From NCBI GenBank assembly GCA_949290475.1, contig CASESB010000054.1, positions 1-39,000 on the forward strand: DNA of 39,000 bases, written 5' to 3'. Position 1 is the first letter of the stretch. Every line of letters starts with the position of its first letter. Position numbers and translations under genes: made by a program. Shown here one piece after another: positions 25,506 to 33,655 of this stretch. The DNA comes from an uncultured Bacillota bacterium (GTDB lineage Bacteria > Bacillota > Clostridia > Peptostreptococcales > Anaerovoracaceae). The notes beneath the pieces are model-generated. The model made no database searches and was not told the origin of the DNA. It saw only the letters and a program-made list of their open reading frames with translations.

Positions 25506-25550
25506 ACCCCACGTAATTATCGCATTCTTAGTAGAGCTAGGAGGGGAAAT

Positions 25551-27227
25551 ATGAGTCAGCAAAAGAGTCAGGCTGTTGAAGTGCAGGATCACGGACTCAA
25601 AAAACACGACATCAAAGTCTCAACTGTTGTATTTATGATTTTCTGTCTCGTGGCCGCGGGATGCTACGGTATCGAGGAGATGATACCTGAATGCGGACCT
25701 GGTCTGACGATAATCATGCTTTGCGTATTGCCTTTCGTATGGGGTCTGCCGTTCGGACTGGTAGCTTCCGAGCTGGGATCGGTAAGACCGCAGGAGGGCG
25801 GATATTATAAATGGGTTCAGGAAGCCCTCGGTGAATTCTGGGGATTCCAGGCCGGTTGGTGGAGAACCATCTCCATCTACATAGACAATACGCTCTATGT
25901 GATACTGGCAGGCGGATATGCTGCTTCCCAGTGGGATGTCGGCGGCGTCGGCGAGTTCGCCATCAAGGCCGCCATGATCATAATCTTCACGTATATCAAT
26001 GTGCGCGGAGTCAAGGATGTGGGCATAGTCAGCACCATACTTTCGATATTGGTAATGGTTGCCTTCGGTCTGGTAGCCGTCTGCGGATTCATGCACTGGG
26101 GAGAAGGAACGGATATATCCTTCCAGATAACCGCATACGAAGCTAACGGCATAGGCGACTGGTTCTTCTTCATCGCCGGAGGCATCTCCATAGGCATGTG
26201 GATGTATTCGGGATACGAATCCATGTCGACGATAGCCGGTGAGGTGGCTAATCCTCAGGTGATACCTAAAGGCACGCTGATCACCGTACCGCTGATCATG
26301 GCCGTATACATTTTCCCGACCATAGCCGGACTTGGCTCCATGGGCATGTGGGAAAACTGGGGCACAGAAGCAGGCATGGTAGGATATGCCGATGTGTGCG
26401 AGATGTTCTGGGGCCCTGCCATGGGAGTGTTCTTCGTGGTAGTCGCCATCCTGGCGCAGTGCTCGATATACAACACGTACATCGCATCGGGATCGCGAGG
26501 CTTCTTCTCGCTGGCGGATGACCACCTGGCGCCGCCGATACTGGTGAAATGCGATAAAAAGCACGGCGTACCGTATATATCGGTACTGTCCGTCGGCATA
26601 GTCAACCTCATCCTCTGCATGCTGCCGTTCGGTTTCATAATCGTATTGGACGTCTGCCTGCTGGTAGCCTCGTACATCATGGTATATATTTCAGCCATGA
26701 TACTGAGGAGAAGGATACCGGCGGAGGAATACAGGTTCAAGATACCGGGAGGATACGGCTTCCTTTCGCTCATCTGTATAGTGCCGATCTGCGTGGCCGT
26801 ATTCGCCTTCTTCATCAACGGCTCGGACTACTACCTCGGCGGTATGGTGGGCATACTCACCGGTCCGGTACTCTATACGATATGGAGAAAGAGATACGGC
26901 GGACTTACGAAGAAGGATCCTGCTGCCTACCCGGCCAATCCGAGGACGGGCCTTGCGGAGGGAGACACGAGAAGGATGTCGTTCCTGTTCCTGCTGATGA
27001 CGGTGATGAACATCGTCGCCTGCCTGTTCATGCCTTGGTATGAGGGCTGGGGAACTGCGGATGCCTGGGAATCCGGCGACTATTTCGACGGTATTCTGGA
27101 AAACTTCGATGTGGACGCGATAGTGAACGTCATAGGAACGGGCCTCTATATACTTACCGCCGTGTGCGCGGTGGCGTGCATAGTGCTGTTCCTGATCTCC
27201 AGGAGAGTAGAAAAAGCCAAGAACTGA
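25551..27227 (+). CDS. APC-superfamily amino acid/amine permease
   Basis: 558 residues with about 12 or more hydrophobic helices. The first helix carries FMIFCLVAAGCYGIEEM and the next reaches GSVRPQEGGYYKWVQEALG, matching the APC pattern in which an acidic/Gly-rich motif follows helix 2. Helix 6 has GMWMYSGYESMSTIAGEV. The long C-terminal part has further helices and a cytoplasmic region ending RRVEKAKN. Substrate (amino acid, polyamine or amine) cannot be told. It has its own promoter and GGAGGGG ribosome binding site and is probably monocistronic. A large palindrome follows the stop. Confidence 0.88.
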   Translation: MSQQKSQAVEVQDHGLKKHDIKVSTVVFMIFCLVAAGCYGIEEMIPECGPGLTIIMLCVLPFVWGLPFGLVASELGSVRPQEGGYYKWVQEALGEFWGFQAGWWRTISIYIDNTLYVILAGGYAASQWDVGGVGEFAIKAAMIIIFTYINVRGVKDVGIVSTILSILVMVAFGLVAVCGFMHWGEGTDISFQITAYEANGIGDWFFFIAGGISIGMWMYSGYESMSTIAGEVANPQVIPKGTLITVPLIMAVYIFPTIAGLGSMGMWENWGTEAGMVGYADVCEMFWGPAMGVFFVVVAILAQCSIYNTYIASGSRGFFSLADDHLAPPILVKCDKKHGVPYISVLSVGIVNLILCMLPFGFIIVLDVCLLVASYIMVYISAMILRRRIPAEEYRFKIPGGYGFLSLICIVPICVAVFAFFINGSDYYLGGMVGILTGPVLYTIWRKRYGGLTKKDPAAYPANPRTGLAEGDTRRMSFLFLLMTVMNIVACLFMPWYEGWGTADAWESGDYFDGILENFDVDAIVNVIGTGLYILTAVCAVACIVLFLISRRVEKAKN

Positions 27228-27290
27228 TTTCGATATAAAAACTTAACACAAAAACAAGAGGGATAAACTTTAGAGCGATATTACGATTGA

Positions 27291-27334
27291 ACAGAGCAGC
27301 CGCGCCGACGAAAACGTCGACGCGGCTGCTCTGT
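27291..27334. repeat. 44-nt near-perfect palindrome
   Basis: ACAGAGCAGCCGCG (27291-27304) is the exact reverse complement of 27321-27334. Inside, CGACG (27306-27310) pairs with CGTCG (27315-27319) around AAAA, leaving one C/A mismatch. There is no T-tract on either side, so it is not a canonical intrinsic terminator, although it may block transcription from the permease gene. Confidence 0.75.
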
Positions 27335-27344
27335 CTAGTTATTA

Positions 27345-28346
27345 ATGTTGACAAACTGGACAAAGGGGGATGACTTTGAAAATATATTCGGTATGCGCCC
27401 TGAGGAAGTCGCTATTGAGGTCCACCGCTCCGCTTTTTCCCAGCCGGGGCAGAATAATGGCATTTCAAAGAAGAAAATAGATGCGAACGATCTGACGATC
27501 GCATGGGATGAGGAGACCGACATTGGCGCATGGTCATACACGGTGACCGCTGACGGCGACACCCTGGAGAAGTATGCGCCTAACGGTATGCCGTGGAAAT
27601 ATTACGTCAAGGAAATAGTTGATAAGGACAGCGAGTACACCGTCAGCCCGTCCGGCGATGAAGTGAGCGCTCTGGCATCGGCAGCAAAAGGCGATGTATT
27701 GACGCTGAATAATATAACGAATTCCATCGCTGCCTCCATACCTTACAGCAAGATATGGGTGGATGAAGACGGCAGCGAGATAGATGAAGATAATATCGGT
27801 AAGGATATCACCGTAGAGTTCAGACTGCAGGTAGCCGAGGAACCTTTAAATGATTGGCAGGACGCCGAGACGTATTTCAAAGGTGATGCGGAGAATGGCA
27901 CCGGCGCTTTGTTAGAAGAAGATTATAATGAGATTTTTTCTGATTATAAATTCACCTCAGAAGTGACAGGACGCATCGACGCAGACGTATGGGGCGATAA
28001 CAGCTTCGATGACCTGCCGAAGCTCATAAAAAAAGCTGGTGATGAAAATACGACCCAGCTCAAGTACTGCGTAGTCGAATCATCAATAAAATACGGAGAT
28101 AAAACGCAGACCGTTACGGTCAAAGACGCGGCGGACGGCAGCTATACATACGAATTCGGAACGGGCATGTTCACGCCGGCATATCCGGACGGACAGGACA
28201 GCTACAGCGATGCAGACAAAGCCATATATAACGGGCTGCAGACCGTCGATCTGAAGGTAACGAAGGAATGGCGCGGCGTAGACGATCCGGATCGTGAAGA
28301 AGTCACGGCATGGCTATGGTGGACTGACAGCGGAATGTTAAAATAA
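27345..28346 (+). pseudogene. Headless Cna_B-like surface-protein fragment
   Basis: 333-residue open frame preceded by an in-frame TAG at the edge of the palindrome. It begins in mid-domain, reading LTNWTKGDDFENIFGMRPEEVAIEV, like the interior of a Cna_B repeat (WxDGxxxxxxRPxxVxVxL). Similar starts recur at IPYSKIWVDEDG and at VDLKVTKEWRGVDDPDREE near the end. The frame breaks off soon afterwards. There is no signal peptide, ribosome binding site of note, or LPxTG-type anchor, so it cannot work as a surface protein by itself. It is either a remnant of a large adhesin or pilus-type gene or a silent sequence reservoir. The ATG used is simply the first in frame. Confidence 0.6.
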
Positions 28347-28505
28347 ACGCAGAAATCTAGGATATTAACAAAAAGATGGAAATAAAAGGCAAATACTTGT
28401 TAATATCGTCATAGAAATTTATCATTTTAACATTTCGCCTCCGAATACACGACAAAAAAAGGCGTAAAAGTGTTAAAATCCCTTGCAAAATAAAATATTT
28501 TAACA
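28336..28505. repeat. Three copies of an AT-rich 35-nt dyad
   Basis: The pattern TGTTAAWAT-N17-ATWTTAACA occurs at 28336-28370, 28398-28432 and 28471-28505. In each copy the 9-base arms are inverted repeats of one another (exact or with one mismatch) and the gap is exactly 17 bases. Copies 1 and 2 share AGAAATYTA in the gap. Copies 2 and 3 are both followed by TTTCGCC. The first copy covers the last codons and stop of the Cna_B-like frame. Confidence 0.8.
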
Positions 28506-28508
28506 TTT

Positions 28509-28679
28509 CGCCGGCCGTGACCACCGACACGCCGGCCGTAATCACCGACACGCCGGCCGTCACCGCCTAGACACCGGCTGCAGCTACTGACAAACCAGCC
28601 GCAACGACAAATTCTAACGACCCGACAGGGCGCGGACATATCACATGTCCGCGCCTTTGCCGTATCCGGGATTACAAAA
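28509..28679 (+). pseudogene. Decayed Pro/Thr-rich tail with 21-nt tandem repeats
   Basis: Five 21-base units run from 28509 to 28613. Read in one frame they give SPAVTTD, TPAVITD, TPAVTA-stop, TPAAATD and KPAATTN. The in-frame TAG at 28568-28570 breaks the third unit. After the repeats comes SNDPTG and unrelated sequence. Thr/Pro-rich repeats of this kind commonly precede the wall anchor of Gram-positive surface proteins. With the Cna_B-like frame just upstream, this looks like the 3' end of the same ancestral gene. Confidence 0.5.
28629..28658 (+). terminator. Stem-loop after the surface-protein remnant
   Basis: GGCGCGGACAT (28629-28639) pairs perfectly with ATGTCCGCGCC (28645-28655) around ATCAC, followed by only TTT. 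Probably the old terminator of the surface-protein gene. Confidence 0.55.
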
Positions 28680-28786
28680 TTGTTTTATTGCCTGTATAAA
28701 CTTGCGAAATAATTAACATGCGCCGCAGCGCCGGGAAATACAACGGAAAGCGCATTTTTCAGACTATTCCGCATATTGGTTTAAAC

Positions 28787-28816
28787 TTGATTATCACATA
28801 TATATGTATGTATAAT
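28787..28816 (+). promoter_or_regulatory. Promoter of the ech hydrogenase operon
   Basis: TTGATT (28787-28792) and TATAAT (28811-28816) with 18 bases between. The predicted leader is about 48 bases and ends in AGGAGG at 28861-28866 before the echA ATG. Confidence 0.7.
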
Positions 28817-28871
28817 AAACGTGAGAATTTTATAGTTCGGTTAGTTTTTGTAGTTTTATTAGGAGGATTGT

Positions 28872-30800
28872 ATGGGCACTATTCTTTTTCTTATTGGTTT
28901 TCCAATAATTATTGCCTTGATTCTTTTAGTAAGTAAAGGGGATAAGGTCAGAGACGTGGTTGTCAAGCTGGCTGCGATCGTCATCGCCGCCGCATCCATC
29001 GTCGTGGCTGTCCAGTATTTCAAATCAGGGGGGACTACGTTCCAGTTCCACGCTGAATTTGTGAACTACATTATGATGGCTATCGAAGCTCTGCTTGCGA
29101 TATATATCATCATAATCGGTATCAGGCACAAGAAATACCTGGCGTCCCTTTTCGCGCTCATCCAGACGCCGCTGTTGATCTGGTTCGAGCTTACTAAAGT
29201 GCACGGCATGGAAGTCAGAAGCAACATGTATGTTGACAGACTTTCGATAATCATGATCCTGATTATCGGTATTATTGGTTCTTTGATCACAGTTTATGCG
29301 CTGGGTTACATGAAGGATTTCCAGCATCACCACGCGGATCAGCCTGACAGAAGGCCGTGGTTCTTCTTCGTGATGTTTATCTTCCTCGGCGCGATGGTCG
29401 GACTCGTTACTTCAAACAACATGATCTGGATGTACTTCTTCTGGGAGATCACCAGTCTGTCCTCGTTCTGGCTCATCGGATTCACGAAGACGAAGGAAGC
29501 TACGAACAACGCGTTCAGAGCTCTGATCATGAACCTCCTCGGCGGACTCGGATTCGCGGTGGGAATCGTTATACTGGGAACTGTATTCGGAACTATCGAG
29601 CTGGATATGATGCTGATGATGGGATCCGTTTACGGCGAGATCGTTGCCATACCTGCGGCATTCTTCGCTTTCGCGGGTATCACCAAGGCGGCGCAGATGC
29701 CGTTCAACAGCTGGCTGCTGGGCGCTATGGTTGCACCTACGCCTACATCGGCTCTGCTTCACTCGTCGACAATGGTTAAGGCCGGCGTATTCATGATAAT
29801 CAAGCTGTCGCCGGTTCTCGGCATGAGCAACTTCGCCGGCATCATGACGATCATGGTAGGAGGCATAACCTTCCTCATGGCGTCGTTTGCAGCTATATCA
29901 CAGAGCAACGCCAAGCGCGTGCTGGCATATTCGACTATAGCTAACCTGGGCCTGATCGTTGCATGCGGCGGCATAGGTACGGCTGAAGCCGTATGGGCCG
30001 GCATCATGCTGATCATATTCCACGCTGTTACCAAGTCGCTCCTGTTCCTCTGCGTAGGTACTGCAGAGCACAACATCGGCAGCAGAGACATCGAGGATAT
30101 GGACGGACTGTTCGTGAGGATGCCTAGACTGGCAAGCTTCATGCTCATAGGTATAGCGGGAATGTTCCTGGCTCCTTTCGGCATGCTCGTTTCAAAGTGG
30201 GCTGCCATGACTTCGTTCGTTGACTCCGGCAACTTCATCCTGGTAGGAATAATCTGCTTCGGAAGCGCCGTGACAGCCTTCTACTGGATCAAGTGGATGG
30301 GCAAGCTCTCGGCTATAGTTGCCAACGAGAAGAACATACAGCAGGATGTGCATAAGGAAGAGTGGTTCGTACAGGGAACTCTCACGGTGCTTACTATCGT
30401 GGTATGTCTCATCTTCCCGCTCATTTCCATGTACATGCTCGTTCCTTATCTTGAAGGAGTATTCGGCGGTCTGGCTACTTCAGTGCTGTCGTCGAACAAC
30501 ATGATAATCATGGTTGTTATGCTGGTGGTACTCGTTATCATCACCGGCTTCTGCTTCGGAAAGTCCAAGAAGAAGATCGTTCCTATATACCTTGCAGGTG
30601 TAAACGAGGGAGACAACAGGACATATCATGGTTCCATGGGCAAGGACGTTGAGTTCACTTTGAGAAACTGGCACATGGAAACTTACTTCGGTGAGAAGAA
30701 GATGAATCTCATAGGCGGTATATTGACTACTGCTATGTTGGTAATAGGGATCGGCATTATGATCGGGACCCTTGTCAGCCTGATGGGAGGTGTTGCATAA
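28872..30800 (+). CDS. echA: Ech hydrogenase subunit A (NuoL/MrpA-type antiporter-like membrane subunit)
   Basis: 642 residues with many TM helices, the large proton/ion-translocating subunit of the group 4 [NiFe] hydrogenase. The complex-I subunit 5-like core is recognisable from WMYFFWEITSLSSFWLIGFTKT and ITKAAQMPFNSWLLGAMVAPTPTSALLHSSTMVKAGVF, including the lysines used in ion transfer in relatives. HAVTKSLLFLCVGTAEHNIGSRDIEDM follows. AGGAGG lies 5 bases upstream of the ATG. It opens a six-gene set in the canonical order A to F, and its stop overlaps the echB start. Confidence 0.93.
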   Translation: MGTILFLIGFPIIIALILLVSKGDKVRDVVVKLAAIVIAAASIVVAVQYFKSGGTTFQFHAEFVNYIMMAIEALLAIYIIIIGIRHKKYLASLFALIQTPLLIWFELTKVHGMEVRSNMYVDRLSIIMILIIGIIGSLITVYALGYMKDFQHHHADQPDRRPWFFFVMFIFLGAMVGLVTSNNMIWMYFFWEITSLSSFWLIGFTKTKEATNNAFRALIMNLLGGLGFAVGIVILGTVFGTIELDMMLMMGSVYGEIVAIPAAFFAFAGITKAAQMPFNSWLLGAMVAPTPTSALLHSSTMVKAGVFMIIKLSPVLGMSNFAGIMTIMVGGITFLMASFAAISQSNAKRVLAYSTIANLGLIVACGGIGTAEAVWAGIMLIIFHAVTKSLLFLCVGTAEHNIGSRDIEDMDGLFVRMPRLASFMLIGIAGMFLAPFGMLVSKWAAMTSFVDSGNFILVGIICFGSAVTAFYWIKWMGKLSAIVANEKNIQQDVHKEEWFVQGTLTVLTIVVCLIFPLISMYMLVPYLEGVFGGLATSVLSSNNMIIMVVMLVVLVIITGFCFGKSKKKIVPIYLAGVNEGDNRTYHGSMGKDVEFTLRNWHMETYFGEKKMNLIGGILTTAMLVIGIGIMIGTLVSLMGGVA

Positions 30801-31666
30801 TGATTACTAATATAATATCAATCATCGCATACCTGATCCTGGCGCCTCTGGCCGGAGGTCTTCTGGCGGGTCTTGACAGAAAGCTGTCGGCAAGGATGCA
30901 GAGAAGAGTAGGACCTCCTGTGCTGCAGCCTTTCTACGACGTATTCAAGCTCTTTGAAAAGGAAAAGCAGACTGTAACGAGAGTTCAGGACTATTACGTT
31001 CTCGTGTTCGTTATATTCGTGATGGCATCCGGAGCTATATTCTTCGGAGGCGGGGATCTGCTGCTGGTAATATTTACTCTGACGGTAGCCAGTGCGTTCC
31101 TCATCATCGCCGCCTTTTCATCAAATTCGCCGTATGCGCAGGTCGGCGCTGAGCGTGAGCTGCTGCAGATGATGGCGTATGAACCGATGGTACTGATGAC
31201 GGCCATAGGCTTCTATATGTACTGCGGAAGCTTCACTGTAAGCGACATACTGAACGGAGTATCGATGCCGTTCCTGCCGCTGATCGGTGTATTCATCGGA
31301 TTCGTATTCATCCTGACCATCAAGTTCAGGAAATCACCGTTTGACCTCAGCATGTCTCACCACGCTCACCAGGAGCTGGTAAGAGGTCTGACGACGGAGT
31401 TTTCCGGCAGAACGCTCGGATGGATAGAGATATCCCACTGGTATGAGAATATATTCCTTCTGGGCTTCGTGTTCCTGTTCTTTGCTAACGGCACGATCCT
31501 GGGAACCGTTATCGGCGTAGTGGTATGTATCGTGACTTACTTCTTCGAAGTGCTCATCGACAACAGCTTCGCCAGAATGAAGTGGCAGTTCGCGTTTAAA
31601 TCGGCGTGGATCGTCGCTCTCATATGCGGTGTGATAAATATATTCGTATTGTATTTGATAGTATAA
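30800..31666 (+). CDS. echB: Ech hydrogenase subunit B (NuoH-like)
   Basis: 288 residues of mainly hydrophobic sequence, the complex-I subunit 1 homologue that joins the membrane arm to the catalytic part. Characteristic segments are GLDRKLSARMQRRVGPPVLQPFYDVFKLFEKE near the N-terminus and RKSPFDLSMSHHAHQELVRGLTTEFSG in a cytoplasmic loop. The ATG overlaps the echA stop (TAATG). The order echA-echB-echC matches known Ech operons. Confidence 0.94.
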   Translation: MITNIISIIAYLILAPLAGGLLAGLDRKLSARMQRRVGPPVLQPFYDVFKLFEKEKQTVTRVQDYYVLVFVIFVMASGAIFFGGGDLLLVIFTLTVASAFLIIAAFSSNSPYAQVGAERELLQMMAYEPMVLMTAIGFYMYCGSFTVSDILNGVSMPFLPLIGVFIGFVFILTIKFRKSPFDLSMSHHAHQELVRGLTTEFSGRTLGWIEISHWYENIFLLGFVFLFFANGTILGTVIGVVVCIVTYFFEVLIDNSFARMKWQFAFKSAWIVALICGVINIFVLYLIV

Positions 31667-31679
31667 AGGAGGTGTAGAA

Positions 31680-32186
31680 ATGTCATATATTGCGAAATCA
31701 CCATGGGTCATACATTATGACGGCTCAAGCTGCAACGGATGCGATATAGAAGTTCTGGCATGTCTTACACCTATGTATGACGTGGAAAGATTCGGTATCA
31801 TCAATACCGGAAATCCGAAGCACGCTGACGTATTCCTCGTTACCGGCTCAGTAAACGAGCAGAACAAGGATGTCGTAAAACAGATATATGAGCAGATGCC
31901 TGAGCCTAAGGTAGTTGTAGCTGTAGGTATATGCGCCTGCACGGCGGGTGTGTTCAAGCAGTGCTACAACATCATGGGCGGCGTTGATACCGTTATACCT
32001 GTGGATGTGTACGTGCCTGGATGCGCGGCCAGACCTGAAGCCATCATCGACGGCGTAGTAAAGGGACTGGCAGTGCTTCAGGAAAAGAGAGACAAGCTGG
32101 CGAATGGCGAAGACGCTGCAGAAGAAGCGGCTGAGGAGCCTGCTGCCGAGGCTAAGGAAGAAACCGAAGAAGGAGGGGAAAACTGA
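31680..32186 (+). CDS. echC: Ech hydrogenase small subunit C (NuoB-like)
   Basis: 168 residues. It carries the proximal [4Fe-4S] cluster next to the NiFe site. Visible Cys ligand regions are SCNGCDIEVLAC near the N-terminus, GICACTAG in the middle and YVPGCAARPEAI near the end. The last 28 or so residues form an Ala/Glu-rich acidic tail (about 140-168) that short NuoB-like subunits usually lack. The TGA overlaps the echD ATG by one base. Confidence 0.94.
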   Translation: MSYIAKSPWVIHYDGSSCNGCDIEVLACLTPMYDVERFGIINTGNPKHADVFLVTGSVNEQNKDVVKQIYEQMPEPKVVVAVGICACTAGVFKQCYNIMGGVDTVIPVDVYVPGCAARPEAIIDGVVKGLAVLQEKRDKLANGEDAAEEAAEEPAAEAKEETEEGGEN

Positions 32187-32545
32187 TGAGCGAAAGAGTA
32201 AGCGTTGAGCAGAACTTCAATCCTGTAGAGCTTTCCCAGCTTCTTTCAGAGGTCAAGGATCTCAAGGCGGAAGGCTACAGATTCGGACAGGCGTGCGCCA
32301 CGGTAGTTGACGACACGTTTGAGATCATCTATTCCTTCGATAAGGATCACGTTCTCAAGAACCTGAAGCTCGTGATCGCCCAGGGCGACGAAGTGGAAAG
32401 CATAACGGGTATATACTGGCCTGCATTCATATACGAGAATGAAATGCACGACCTGTTCGGCATCAAGTTCAATCATATGGAACTGGATTATGAAGGCAAC
32501 TTCTTCAAGGTTGTCGAACCAACTCCATGGAATCCGAAGAAGTAG
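32186..32545 (+). CDS. echD: Ech hydrogenase subunit D (NuoC-like)
   Basis: 119 residues, a minimal 30-kDa-subunit homologue with no cofactor motif, as expected for EchD. The conserved C-terminal pattern WPAFIYENEMHDLFGIKFNHM corresponds to the NuoC signature region around a YxREVxDLFGI-like motif. It starts at ATG overlapping the echC stop and ends 17 bases before the preferred echE start. Confidence 0.9.
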   Translation: MSERVSVEQNFNPVELSQLLSEVKDLKAEGYRFGQACATVVDDTFEIIYSFDKDHVLKNLKLVIAQGDEVESITGIYWPAFIYENEMHDLFGIKFNHMELDYEGNFFKVVEPTPWNPKK

Positions 32546-32562
32546 GAAAGGAAGGTAATGAT

Positions 32563-33645
32563 ATGGGTAAGAAAACTATAATTCCTTTCGGGCCACAGCA
32601 TCCGGTACTGCCGGAACCTGTTCATATCGACCTTGTTGTCGAGGATGAAACAGTTGTAGAAGCCATTCCATCTATCGGATTTATCCATAGAGGACTGGAA
32701 AAGCTGGTGGAAAAAAGGGATTACACCCAGATGGTGTATGTAATAGAGCGTATCTGCGGTATCTGCAGCTTCGGTCACGGATGGGGAGCATCGGCCGCTA
32801 TCGAAGGGGCGATGAACATCAAGGTGCCTGAAAGAGCGGAATATCTCAGGACGATACTTCACGAACTGTCAAGGCTCCACAGCCATCTGCTGTGGCTCGG
32901 TCTTCTGGCCGACGCCTTCGGCTTCGAGAGTCTGTTCATGCACTGCTGGAGAGTGAGAGAAACGATACTCGACATCCTCGAGAAGGCTACCGGCGGAAGA
33001 GTAATCTTCTCCATCTGTAAGGTAGGCGGACTCAGGAAGGATATCGATAACGAAGAGCTCAAGGAGATCGTTGAGAAGCTGCAGGGCATCAGAGAAGAGG
33101 TCAAGGAGATCACGGATGTCTTCATCGAGGACGATTCCGTAAAGAACAGAATGTGCGGCGTAGGCGTGCTTTCCAAGGAAGACGCCATGGAGCTGTGCGC
33201 TGTAGGACCTGTTGCCAGAGGATCCGGCGTGCCTCAGGACATGAGAATGATCGACGGACACGGCGTATACGGAGAGCTGGACTTCGAGCCTGTGCTCGAG
33301 GAGGCGGGAGACTGCTATGCGAGATGTAAGGTAAGGATCGGAGAAGTGTTCCAGTCCATAGACCTCATCACCAAGGCTGTCGAGAAGATTCCGGACGGTC
33401 CTGTAGACGTACCTGTAAAGGGAAATGTTGAAGGCGAGTTCATGGCGAGACTTGAGCAGCCTAGAGGAGAGGCTTTCTACTATGCCAAGGGCGCGGGAAG
33501 CAAATTCCTCCAGAGGATGCGTGTCAGGACACCGACCAACATGAATATACCGGCGCTCGTTAAGATACTGCAGGGATGCGATCTGGCCGACGTACCGATG
33601 ATGGTGCTGACGATCGACCCTTGCATCAGTTGTACAGAAAGGTAG
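32563..33645 (+). CDS. echE: Ech hydrogenase large subunit E, [NiFe] catalytic subunit
   Basis: 360 residues from the ATG 7 bases after AAGGAAGG. An in-frame ATG at 32527 would overlap echD and lacks a ribosome binding site. Both nickel-ligating motifs are intact. ERICGICSFGH has Cys65 and Cys68, and the C-terminal DPCISCTER has Cys354 and Cys357. These separate a true hydrogenase from the related complex I NuoD, which has lost them. Translation stops immediately after CTER, so there is no C-terminal extension for a maturation endopeptidase to remove. It reduces protons or oxidises H2, coupled to ferredoxin through echC and echF. Confidence 0.96.
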   Translation: MGKKTIIPFGPQHPVLPEPVHIDLVVEDETVVEAIPSIGFIHRGLEKLVEKRDYTQMVYVIERICGICSFGHGWGASAAIEGAMNIKVPERAEYLRTILHELSRLHSHLLWLGLLADAFGFESLFMHCWRVRETILDILEKATGGRVIFSICKVGGLRKDIDNEELKEIVEKLQGIREEVKEITDVFIEDDSVKNRMCGVGVLSKEDAMELCAVGPVARGSGVPQDMRMIDGHGVYGELDFEPVLEEAGDCYARCKVRIGEVFQSIDLITKAVEKIPDGPVDVPVKGNVEGEFMARLEQPRGEAFYYAKGAGSKFLQRMRVRTPTNMNIPALVKILQGCDLADVPMMVLTIDPCISCTER

Positions 33646-33655
33646 GTGAGAGTTA

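Noticed and set aside
27291..27334. Ordinary intrinsic terminator
   Set aside because: No T-tract follows on either strand. It is kept as a palindrome of unknown role.
28336..28505. CRISPR array
   Set aside because: The 9-base arms are conserved but the 17-base cores mostly are not. Copy intervals differ (62 and 73 bases), and no cas gene is nearby.
28336..28505. Integron attC sites
   Set aside because: The arms only partly resemble the attC core and the spacing between copies (27 and 38 bases) cannot hold gene cassettes. No integrase is seen.
28357..28639. Minus-strand frames with TAGVSVI repeats
   Set aside because: They read the 21-nt Thr/Pro repeat and the dyad array backwards. The + strand reading gives a sensible surface-protein tail.
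32563..33645. NuoD of respiratory complex I
   Set aside because: Both nickel-binding CxxC motifs are intact and the six-gene order matches Ech, not nuo.
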